A stretch of DNA of 34,145 nucleotides, taken from the NCBI GenBank assembly GCA_021202655.1, contig JAJQCO010000202.1, forward strand, positions 1 through 34,145, given 5' to 3'. Positions 26,424-34,145 of the stretch are shown here, piece after piece (positions within the stretch are counted from its first letter, which is position 1; the number at the start of each line of letters is the position of its first letter). The notes beneath the pieces were generated by a model that saw only the letters and a list, made by a program, of their open reading frames with translations, had not been told where the DNA came from and did no database searches. The stretch comes from Clostridiales bacterium. GTDB lineage: Bacteria > Bacillota > Clostridia > Lachnospirales > Lachnospiraceae. The position numbers and the translations under genes were made by a program.

Positions 26424-28016
26424 TTACACCACCGCTTCCACCAGCACCTTATCTCCCAGCATAATTTCCCTCACACCGATCTGTTTCTTTTTATTGAAAT
26501 TAAAGCTGAGCATATAGCCCTTCTTCAGATGATAATGATCCAGATAATCCATCAGTTGCTGCTCACCTCGCTCATGATATGAGTTTCCCCGCCATATTTT
26601 AAGTTCGCATATATATTGCCCGCCCAGATAATCCACAATCACATCTGTGCGTTCCTGATTCCTCGTTCTGGATTCTATATAATAATTTCCTGTACCGTTG
26701 ATAATCGGACGCAGATATAAAAGGAAATATCTTCTTCCATCATCCTCTATAAATTTCTGCGGCTGATCGCCATACAAATCATGGAAAGCAACAACAAAAC
26801 GTTCCAATATCAGTTTCATGTCCAGTTTGCCGTTCCTGACAAATTGATATTTTTCCCTGTCTCCGCACAGGAAAAACTCAGATTTGCGCATCTCGGGGGA
26901 TGCCAGGAATGTGTCATATAACTGTGTCTCGAAAATACGGTTGGCAACCACCACCGCCTTATTTTCAATTCGAATAAATCCGTACATCAGTGCCGTTTGT
27001 ATTGCCGGATCATATCGATTATAGATCACGGGCTTTCCATCCATCAACATGGAATACAACATTTCTTTAAGGTACGGATAAGTATCCAGCTTGTCCTGCA
27101 ACGATTCAAACAGCATGTTTGATTCATCATAAATACGACTGACCGCCGCTACAACCCCTTCCGCAGACCAGGCTGCCTTTTTATTCGAGAACGAATCCGT
27201 TTTGCTGATATCCTCATCAATATATTTGCAAATACTGGACACCAGAACAGGATATCCCGATGTATATTCATAAATCAGCTGTGCAATGGAATCCACATCC
27301 ATTCCTGTTGCGTAATCATCCTCGTATTCCTGGAGCATTCCCGATATCTCCCTGGCAGAAAAACTCATGTCCAAAGAGAAAACAACCGCAATGTTCCACG
27401 GACTATTCGACTGGTGCTCCGATTCCGAGCGAAGTTTTTTCTTGATATTGCGAATATCCTGCACTCCTGCAAGAATGACCGACTGAAAGGTTGGTTTTCT
27501 TGCACGACGAATATAATACCCTCTCAACATGCTTAAAAAATCCAGAAACACCTGATAATTCGCCGCCTGATCCACCTCATCAATCAACAACACCAGCGGT
27601 TTTGCCGACTGACCGCACCAATCAGAAAGCAACGCAAACAACGGCGCCAGACCCACGTTTCCATTCGCACCATCTGCGTATTGCCGCAACTGAATCACAA
27701 TATTACCGGGGATGTCATCCTTTTCCTCCTCAGCAAGCAGAATTTCTCTCGCAAACGCACAGACAAAGGAAAATTCCGTATCAAAGTCAGCCTCACTCAT
27801 CAGTTGAAAATCCAGGCTGATCACATGATATCCCTCGCGTAAATAGGAGGCCAGTGCAATCAGAGTAGTTGTTTTTCCGTACTGACGGGCACGGTTAACC
27901 GTAAAATAATCACCGCAGTCCACCATCTCCTTCATTTTCATAAGTCTCTCTGAGATATCCACCATATAGTGCCGCTTCGGATCACAGTTTGCCGTTACAT
28001 TAAATGTCTTCGCCAT
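26424..28016 (-). CDS. AAA-ATPase-like protein with C-terminal PD-(D/E)XK nuclease-like domain
   Basis: NRARQYGKTTTLIALASYL (P-loop), PLVLLIDEVDQAANY (Walker B), DVIVDYLGGQYICELKIWRGNSYHERGEQQLMDYL. Confidence 0.87.
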   Translation of the reverse strand: MAKTFNVTANCDPKRHYMVDISERLMKMKEMVDCGDYFTVNRARQYGKTTTLIALASYLREGYHVISLDFQLMSEADFDTEFSFVCAFAREILLAEEEKDDIPGNIVIQLRQYADGANGNVGLAPLFALLSDWCGQSAKPLVLLIDEVDQAANYQVFLDFLSMLRGYYIRRARKPTFQSVILAGVQDIRNIKKKLRSESEHQSNSPWNIAVVFSLDMSFSAREISGMLQEYEDDYATGMDVDSIAQLIYEYTSGYPVLVSSICKYIDEDISKTDSFSNKKAAWSAEGVVAAVSRIYDESNMLFESLQDKLDTYPYLKEMLYSMLMDGKPVIYNRYDPAIQTALMYGFIRIENKAVVVANRIFETQLYDTFLASPEMRKSEFFLCGDREKYQFVRNGKLDMKLILERFVVAFHDLYGDQPQKFIEDDGRRYFLLYLRPIINGTGNYYIESRTRNQERTDVIVDYLGGQYICELKIWRGNSYHERGEQQLMDYLDHYHLKKGYMLSFNFNKKKQIGVREIMLGDKVLVEAVV

Positions 28017-28202
28017 ATCAACCTCTGCAGATTCCTTTTATACCATTGCGTTCGTTTTCTCTATTTATCATAGCTCATTCAAAATCAATTTACAAGCGTA
28101 ACCGATTTGCAGAGTGCAAATAAAAACTGTCGAATACAGTGAGAGCCTTCCTTAACAATCCTGTGCATGGAACATACGATTTTGCCGCTGTTTTTCACTT
28201 CA

Positions 28203-28724
28203 TCATATATTTATTGCCAGTCCTGTCACAAATGCAAAAATCAACACGAACGCTATGTACAGCAGAAACCGCTTCATGCCTAAGACGATCTTTACCGCTC
28301 CAAGGTTCGTAATTTTCGTCGCCGGTCCCGTTATCATGAATGCGGCGGCACTCCCCAGACTCATCCCGTCTGACAGCCACGCCTGCAAAAGAGGGATTGT
28401 CCCCCCGCCGCAGGCATAAAGCGGTACGCCGATTGTGGCTGCCATCAGCACGCCCCAGGCTTCGTTTCCCCCAAACAGATTCGTCATCATATCCTGCGGC
28501 ACATAGCGCTGAAACACTGCAGACAGCACGATGCCAAATATCCCGAGCTTCTTTTCGCTAAGGCTGCGAAATGTATTGTGGATGCGATCCTTTAAAAATA
28601 CGGAAACGAACGAGCCCAGCGCCATGCCCAGCACCCAGTACCAGAAAATCTGCCGCAGCTGGACATCGAAGTAATACCAGAGATAAGTGGCTTCTCTTCT
28701 TGCAATCTCCCACATGGCTGTCAT
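28203..28724 (-). CDS. Half-size permease (ArsP/YraQ/DUF318-type)
   Basis: 173 aa; GVPLYACGGGTIPLLQAWLSDGMSLGSAAAFMITGPATKITNLGAVK. Confidence 0.72.
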   Translation of the reverse strand: MTAMWEIARREATYLWYYFDVQLRQIFWYWVLGMALGSFVSVFLKDRIHNTFRSLSEKKLGIFGIVLSAVFQRYVPQDMMTNLFGGNEAWGVLMAATIGVPLYACGGGTIPLLQAWLSDGMSLGSAAAFMITGPATKITNLGAVKIVLGMKRFLLYIAFVLIFAFVTGLAINI

Positions 28725-28763
28725 CTCCCATCACTGCTTCTCTGATTGCTCCCTGTTCTCTCC

Positions 28764-29030
28764 TCATTCACTGATATCAACCAGCTGATAACTTCTGCTG
28801 CCAAGACCAATCGCTTCCGCGTTCTCCAATGTATGAAGGCCGTTTCTACTCTGAACACGGTTAACAAAGGCTTCCCTGCCCTCCGCAGCCGCCACACCCG
28901 GTCCATCTGCCTCTTCCTGCCCCGCGCTTCCTGCGACAACCACATCTGCCGCGTTCCCGGTCATGGCACATCCAGACAACACATTTGCCGCCGCCAGCGC
29001 GGCTATAACTAACAGGACTTCTTTCTTCAT
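28764..29030 (-). CDS. Small putative lipoprotein of unknown function
   Basis: MKKEVLLVIAALAAANVLSGCAM lipobox; 88 aa. Confidence 0.5.
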   Translation of the reverse strand: MKKEVLLVIAALAAANVLSGCAMTGNAADVVVAGSAGQEEADGPGVAAAEGREAFVNRVQSRNGLHTLENAEAIGLGSRSYQLVDISE

Positions 29031-29186
29031 CTTACTCTCCCTTCTATGACTGGTTTCCTGTATAACAGAATAAACCCTCACTTTCTATCTATCAAATGCT
29101 TATTTTCTATCTGTTTCTATGCTCAAAAAGTATCTGCCGGAATCACGCGGACCAGACCGAAGTTTGCTTCATTAATATTGAGTGAC

Positions 29187-29215
29187 TTGACAACCCACAA
29201 ATTATTTGCTATGAT
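29187..29215 (+). promoter_or_regulatory. tyrS promoter
   Basis: TTGACA (29187-29192)-N17-TATGAT (29210-29215). Confidence 0.7.
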
Positions 29216-29292
29216 TCCATACGAATCGGACGGTATGCAAAAAAGCATACCCTGCAAGGCACAGATAATTGTAGCCGGATGGACGAATGAGA

Positions 29293-29330
29293 CAGATAAG
29301 ATTTCAGTCTTATCTGGCTTTTATTATTTT
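29293..29330 (+). terminator. Leader terminator/attenuator upstream of tyrS
   Basis: CAGATAAGA-TTTCAG-TCTTATCTG then GCTTTTATTATTTT, 17 nt before the tyrS ATG. Confidence 0.7.
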
Positions 29331-29346
29331 CAGGAGGGAATGATCA

Positions 29347-30567
29347 ATGAAAATTTATGAGGAATTACAGGCAAGAGGTCTGATTGCCCAGGTGACGGAC
29401 GAAGCAGAAATCCGGGAACTGATCAACAACGGCGGCGCAAAATTCTATATTGGATTTGACCCGACTGCTAACTCTCTTCATGTAGGACACTTTATGGCAT
29501 TGTGTCTGATGAAGCGTTTACAGCTTGCCGGGAATAAACCGGTGGTACTTTTGGGCGGCGGAACCGGATTTATCGGCGACCCTTCTGGACGGACAGATAT
29601 GCGTTCCATGATGAATGCGGAAACCATTCGGCATAACTGCGACTGCTTTTTAAAACAGATCGGCAAGTTTATTGAATTTGGAGAGGACAAGGCCATCGTA
29701 GTCAATAACGCTGACTGGCTGCTTGACTTAAAATATGTGGATCTGCTTCGGGAAGTGGGCACGTATTTTTCAGTCAACAATATGCTCCGTGCCCGGTGCT
29801 ACGAGCAGCGCATGGAACGGGGACTGAGCTTCTTTGAGTTCAACTACATGATCATGCAGTCCTATGATTTCCTGTACCTCAACGAAAAATACGGCTGCAA
29901 TATGCAGTTCGGCGGAGACGATCAGTGGAGCAACATGCTGGCAGGTACGGAACTGATCAGGAAGAAAACAGGCAAAGACGCCTATGCCATGACCATCACG
30001 CTGCTTTTAAACAGTGAAGGAAACAAGATGGGAAAAACGGCAAAAGGCGCTGTCTGGCTTGACCCGAATAAGACCACACCCTTTGAGTTTTACCAGTACT
30101 GGAGAAATATCGACGACGCGGATGTGATGAAGTGCATCCGTCTGCTTACGTTTATTCCGGTGGAGCAGATTGAGGAAATCGACCATTGGGACGCTAGCCG
30201 TATCAATGAAAAGAAAGAGCTGCTTGCCTATGAGCTGACGGCCATGATCCACGGGAAAGAGGAAGCCGATAAGGCAAAGGAAACTTCTCTGGCTCTTTTC
30301 TCCGGCGAGGGCGATGACAGCAATATGCCAACGACAAAGGTCGCGGAAACAGCCTTCACAGATGGCAAGGTGTCTCTGATAGACCTGCTTGTGATGGGAA
30401 ATCTCGCCAAAAGCAAGGCTGAGGCAAGACGACTGATCGTCCAGGGCGGCGTTACCGTGAACGGCACGAAGATTGATTCTGTAGAGAAGGTCATTGACCG
30501 TGCAGAAGTCGCTGACTGCCTGAAGGTTCGCAAGGGGAAGAAAATCCACCACAAATTTGTTCTGTGA
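29347..30567 (+). CDS. tyrS: Tyrosyl-tRNA synthetase
   Basis: YIGFDPTANSLHVGHFM (HIGH), GGDDQWSNMLAGTELIRK, EGNKMGKTAKG (KMSKS-like), C-terminal S4 domain. Confidence 0.96.
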   Translation: MKIYEELQARGLIAQVTDEAEIRELINNGGAKFYIGFDPTANSLHVGHFMALCLMKRLQLAGNKPVVLLGGGTGFIGDPSGRTDMRSMMNAETIRHNCDCFLKQIGKFIEFGEDKAIVVNNADWLLDLKYVDLLREVGTYFSVNNMLRARCYEQRMERGLSFFEFNYMIMQSYDFLYLNEKYGCNMQFGGDDQWSNMLAGTELIRKKTGKDAYAMTITLLLNSEGNKMGKTAKGAVWLDPNKTTPFEFYQYWRNIDDADVMKCIRLLTFIPVEQIEEIDHWDASRINEKKELLAYELTAMIHGKEEADKAKETSLALFSGEGDDSNMPTTKVAETAFTDGKVSLIDLLVMGNLAKSKAEARRLIVQGGVTVNGTKIDSVEKVIDRAEVADCLKVRKGKKIHHKFVL

Positions 30568-30700
30568 AGGGTGAAACTGATTTAGACTTCTAACTGCAAC
30601 ATAAAGGAGGTGTCTGCCCATACGGTTAACCCCTTATGCAATCCATGGCAGCGATTAAAAAGAACCGATAGAACGATATTTAATTATTGCACACTTTCTA

Positions 30701-30731
30701 TTGACTCCATTATTATGGTGGGCTTTAAAGT
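30701..30731 (+). promoter_or_regulatory. MerR-type promoter with 19-bp spacer upstream of the kinase/MATE pair
   Basis: TTGACT-N19-TAAAGT; spacer has CCAT-TATT-ATGG dyad. Confidence 0.6.
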
Positions 30732-30790
30732 AAAAAGGATGGCTTAAAAGCTATTCAAAATATGTATTACTTTTAAAGCGAGGTCAGACT

Positions 30791-31372
30791 ATGAAACATA
30801 CAATCATTACAATCAGCCGTCAGTTTGGCAGCGGCGGAAGAAAAATCGGACATCTTGTGGCGGAGCAGCTTGGAATTCCCTGCTATGATCGGAGCATCAT
30901 TGATGAGACAGCCAGGATCAGCGAACTCAGCCCTGACTTTATCGAAAAAAACGAGCAGCATTTATCCAACTCCTTCATTTTTGATATGACAATGACTGCC
31001 CATATCTACAAAGCACAGTCTGCCGTTATCAAAGAATGTGCTGAAAAAGGGAGCTGTGTGATCGTCGGACGTTGCGCGGATAAAATTCTGGAGAATGACT
31101 TTCCGTGTCTGAAGGTATTTCTTTACGCTGATTTTGACGCACGATGCAGACGGGCAGTTACCGAATATGGAAAAGACTCCAAACATATTCGTGATCTGGT
31201 GAAAAGGGCGGACAGAGGTCGGGAGAGATTTTTCCGCCTTTTCCATGAAGCCGAATGGAAAGATGCGTCGAACTACAATCTTTGCCTGGACACAGGGCTG
31301 TTCGGTATGCAGCGCACGGCAGAGATAATAAAAGCGGCATATCTGATGATGCATGAGGAGGAGATCGCATGA
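30791..31372 (+). CDS. Cytidylate kinase-like family protein
   Basis: IITISRQFGSGGRKIGHLVAEQLGIPCYDRSIIDETA, GSCVIVGRCADKILEN. Confidence 0.87.
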   Translation: MKHTIITISRQFGSGGRKIGHLVAEQLGIPCYDRSIIDETARISELSPDFIEKNEQHLSNSFIFDMTMTAHIYKAQSAVIKECAEKGSCVIVGRCADKILENDFPCLKVFLYADFDARCRRAVTEYGKDSKHIRDLVKRADRGRERFFRLFHEAEWKDASNYNLCLDTGLFGMQRTAEIIKAAYLMMHEEEIA

Positions 31373-32754
31373 GTGAAAGTGAAATCATAACGCAAAATCC
31401 ATTAGGCTCCGAACCTCTCAGAAAACTGATTCCCCATTACGCGATCCCGGCCACCATCGCTCTGGTCGTGAACGCGCTCTATAATATCGTTGACCAGATT
31501 TTCATTGGGCAGACGGTAGGATACCTGGGAAACACAGCCACGAATATTATCAATCCACTTATGATCATTATGCTGGGGATCGCCACCCTCTGGGGAGACG
31601 GCTGCGCGTCCTACACAAGCCTTCAGCAGGGGAAAGGAAATAACGAAAACGCCTCCACAGGGGTATGTAATACGTTTGTCGTATCTTTGGTCATTGGATT
31701 GATTTTCATGGCAATCTCTTTGATTTTTCTGAAACCCATATGCCTGCTGTTTGGCGCTTCAGAAACCTCTCTCCCATACGCGATGGCTTACGGTTCGATT
31801 ATTGCGTTTGGATTTCCCCTGATGGCAATCCTCAATCCGGTTACCGCATGTGTCCGTGTGGACGGAGGAGCTACCTATGGAATGATCGGTCTGCTGGTTG
31901 CCTGCTGTTCCAACATCGCTCTTGACGCGCTCTTTTGCATGGGATTTGGCTGGGGCGTACAGGGCGCGGCGATTGCCACAGTGATCGGAGAATTGATCAA
32001 TGTAATCTGGATATTGGCTTACATACCCAGGTTCAAAACAGTAACCATACGAAAAAAATACTTCCGTCCCAGTCTGTCCGTGATAAAAAGCATTGCCGGT
32101 CTTGGCGCTTCCAGCTGTATCTTACAGCTTTCCTTCGCATTGATTGCGGCCGTTTCCAATAATATGCTTGCCATCTATGGCGCACTGTCAAAATATGGGG
32201 CGGACATCACCGTAGCAGCCATGGGAATTACCATAAAAATCAGCAATGTGGCGGTGAATGTGGTACAGGGCATTTCCACCGGTTCACAGCCGATTATGGG
32301 CTATAACTACGGCGCCGGCAAATATGAACGCACAAAATCCACATTCCGCTTCGTAGCTGTCACAGGCACCCTGTTCATGGCTTTAGCCACCGTTGTTTTT
32401 CAGCTTTGCCCGATGGCGCTGGTGTCCCTGTTCGGATCGGAATCCGAACTGTACAATGAATTTGCCGTTATGTGCATGCATATCTTCCTGATGCTTGTCG
32501 TGGCAAACGGGCTGCAATATTGCGCCAGCATTTTCTTTCAGTCTGTCGGAAAACCCTTGCAGGCTTCCATCAATACGTTTGCAAAGCAGATTTTCCTTGT
32601 ACCGCTTACTATGATTGCCCTTTCCCATATCATGGGGGTGACAGGCGTGCTCTGGGCGGGGCCGATTACCGATGGAATCGCGTGCCTGATCTCTGTTATT
32701 CTTTTGAAGAGGAACTGGGAAAAAATATTTCCGGAAACGCCAAAAGCTTCATAG
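31369..32754 (+). CDS. MATE-family efflux transporter
   Basis: 461 aa, 12-TM pattern, ALYNIVDQIFIGQTVGYLG, QGISTGSQPIMGYNYGAG; ATGA overlap with upstream gene. Confidence 0.93.
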   Translation: MSESEIITQNPLGSEPLRKLIPHYAIPATIALVVNALYNIVDQIFIGQTVGYLGNTATNIINPLMIIMLGIATLWGDGCASYTSLQQGKGNNENASTGVCNTFVVSLVIGLIFMAISLIFLKPICLLFGASETSLPYAMAYGSIIAFGFPLMAILNPVTACVRVDGGATYGMIGLLVACCSNIALDALFCMGFGWGVQGAAIATVIGELINVIWILAYIPRFKTVTIRKKYFRPSLSVIKSIAGLGASSCILQLSFALIAAVSNNMLAIYGALSKYGADITVAAMGITIKISNVAVNVVQGISTGSQPIMGYNYGAGKYERTKSTFRFVAVTGTLFMALATVVFQLCPMALVSLFGSESELYNEFAVMCMHIFLMLVVANGLQYCASIFFQSVGKPLQASINTFAKQIFLVPLTMIALSHIMGVTGVLWAGPITDGIACLISVILLKRNWEKIFPETPKAS

Positions 32755-32765
32755 ACGTTCCGAAA

Positions 32766-32810
32766 ACAATATTGGCCGGCAGCAGCTTATGTGTTGTCGG
32801 CCGGTATTGT
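32766..32810. terminator. Hairpin between convergent MATE and merR genes
   Basis: 19-nt arms (32766-32784/32792-32810), complementary except four G-U-compatible positions; minus strand continues into TTTT. Confidence 0.55.
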
Positions 32811-33599
32811 GTAACCGTCAAATACCTGTATTTCGTTATATCGGCTGTTGATTTTCAACTGGTCACGGGTCAGATTGGAGAAAACAGCAATTCGCCTGTC
32901 GGAAACGCCGAAGCGCTGCTCCAAAAACGGAATGTGATTCAAATCCGGATCAAACTCCATTTGCAGACAGGCCCAGGTTCCTCCGGGCAGTTGGATGACC
33001 TTTTCGTCCGTCTGCTCGGTTGGCAGCACCTCATAAAACAGATATTGCCTGACTTCCCCGCCGTCAAAAAGGAACATAAAACCCGTGGGCAGAAGGGTGG
33101 AGAGTCCCCTGCTTTCCGCATAATCAAATAATTGAGTGGAAATGCGGCCAAACTGCGTGATATTTGCCAGATTGCCCACGTATTCCTCTACGATAAAAAA
33201 ACGCGGCGCGATCTCCCGCCGATAAATTCCCTTGCTGGCAGCGTAACTGTCCTGCTCCTCCTGGCATTGCAAAGAGTATTCAATTTTGCGCAGATCGGTC
33301 TGCATTTTGCAAATTTTCTCTTCCGTCCAGCGCTTGCCGTCCTCCAGCAGCTTTCTCTGCCAATAAGCGTTTTCGCTCTGATACTGTTTCAATTCTTTCA
33401 GCGGGATGTCCAGATTGATGCAGAGCAGGATAATATCCAGTGTAGATAATTGCTCCGGCGCGTAATAGCGATACCGGCTGTCCGGATCAACGTAGGCAGG
33501 CAAAAGAATTCCCAGCTTCTCATAGTAGAGCAGCGAATTGATATTAACACCTCGCAGCTTTGCAAATTCTCCGATGGTAAGATAATGATTCATAAACAA
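32787..33599 (-). CDS. MerR-family transcriptional regulator with C-terminal effector-binding-like domain
   Basis: LTIGEFAKLRGVNINSLLYYEKLGILLPAYVDPDSRYRYYAPEQLSTLDII. Confidence 0.92.
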   Translation of the reverse strand: MFMNHYLTIGEFAKLRGVNINSLLYYEKLGILLPAYVDPDSRYRYYAPEQLSTLDIILLCINLDIPLKELKQYQSENAYWQRKLLEDGKRWTEEKICKMQTDLRKIEYSLQCQEEQDSYAASKGIYRREIAPRFFIVEEYVGNLANITQFGRISTQLFDYAESRGLSTLLPTGFMFLFDGGEVRQYLFYEVLPTEQTDEKVIQLPGGTWACLQMEFDPDLNHIPFLEQRFGVSDRRIAVFSNLTRDQLKINSRYNEIQVFDGYTIPADNT

Positions 33600-33973
33600 A
33601 CAGTCTCCTGTCCTCCAAATATCCCTTTATTATAATGGAGTTAAGGAAAAGAGGCAAGGCGTTTGACAAAATCTGATTTTGAAAGCAACGAGGAGCGCTG
33701 GGCTTATTGGGCAAGATGGTCCTATTACCATGCGTTCTGCCCACTGCCTAAAGATCCTGCAATAACAATTCACTCTGAAATTTAATAGTGACTCATAAAT
33801 TTGCTAATATCTTGTTATCTAACAGCGACTCCGATATAATGAGCGCAAGTGAGGAAGGAACATGCTTGCATGTTTCTGACGAACGGCGAATTGGATCGTG
33901 AGCTTTGCTCATGATATACTAAGCATAGTTCAAGCAACCACATAATTTCAAATGATTTCAGGAGGTCATTCAT

Positions 33974-34145
33974 ATGTTAAACGAAAATGTAAAAAAGCTG
34001 CTCGATGCAAGTATGTGGGATCTGGCTACCTGTGCCAGTGGCGAGCCGAACGTGGTTCCGGTTGCCTTTAAGATGGTAACGGAGGACGGCAAGCTGGCGG
34101 TTGGAGATGTGTTCCTGGAAACCACACTGAACAATCTGAATGCCA
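33974..34145 (+). CDS. Pyridoxamine 5'-phosphate oxidase-family protein, truncated by window end
   Basis: MLNENVKKLLDASMWDLATCASGEPNVVPVAFKMVTEDGKLAVGDVFLETTLNNLNA; TCAGGAGGTCATT RBS. Confidence 0.8.
   Translation, partial: MLNENVKKLLDASMWDLATCASGEPNVVPVAFKMVTEDGKLAVGDVFLETTLNNLNA

Noticed and set aside
26424-28016. New anti-phage defense gene
   Set aside because: The AAA/PD-(D/E)XK architecture is widespread and no other defense gene is nearby; evidence is insufficient.
29216-29346. T-box upstream of tyrS
   Set aside because: The leader is too short (about 130 nt) and lacks AGAGAG, GGTG and GGGTGGNACCGC elements.
29236-29360. Frame MQKSIPCKAQIIVAGWTNETDKISVLSGFYYFQEGMINENL in the tyrS leader as a tyrosine attenuation peptide
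   Set aside because: No good RBS; the YY codons fall inside the terminator U-tract (TTTTATTATTTT) after the hairpin, so stalling there could not regulate it.
1-34145. CRISPR arrays, tRNA or rRNA genes, insertion sequences
   Set aside because: No regularly spaced repeats, no transposase or integrase motifs and no recognizable rRNA or tRNA sequence were seen by eye.

Overview
The window looks like chromosomal DNA from an anaerobic, Lachnospiraceae/Clostridia-like Firmicute, with many genes for sulfur, Fe-S and redox metabolism. I saw no rRNA, tRNA, CRISPR array or intact mobile element. Main blocks: (i) a tightly coupled 5-gene minus-strand operon (5781->34) with a 2-hydroxyacyl-CoA dehydratase/double-cubane-like protein, its BadF/HgdC-type activase, a NapH/NosR-like membrane polyferredoxin, a TauE/CcdA-like membrane protein, and a second dehydratase paralog that has lost all six conserved cysteines; (ii) a flavodoxin/aldo-keto reductase fusion lipoprotein and an acetyltransferase; (iii) an Fbp-type ABC transporter (SBP plus fused permease, no ATPase) behind a T-box leader; (iv) a cysK-ssuCBA-DUF1847-ATP-grasp operon preceded by an unannotated Cys-rich leader peptide and an intrinsic terminator, i.e. 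a candidate cysteine attenuator; (v) a nitrilase-larE-tcdA-DUF2318-(HMA/TauE/cupredoxin) operon under a consensus promoter with a long inverted-repeat operator, whose motif recurs at the rrf2 pseudogene promoter and partly at the cysK promoter; (vi) a class M-like sirtuin, an HxlR/FMN-protein pair, a ferredoxin-type AKR, an AAA/PD-(D/E)XK protein, a half-size permease, tyrS with a non-T-box leader, and a cytidylate-kinase-like/MATE pair with a MerR regulator. Three decaying genes are visible: rrf2, a Cys/Met PLP enzyme and a flavodoxin-type reductase. All family calls were made by eye from motifs; no searches were run.
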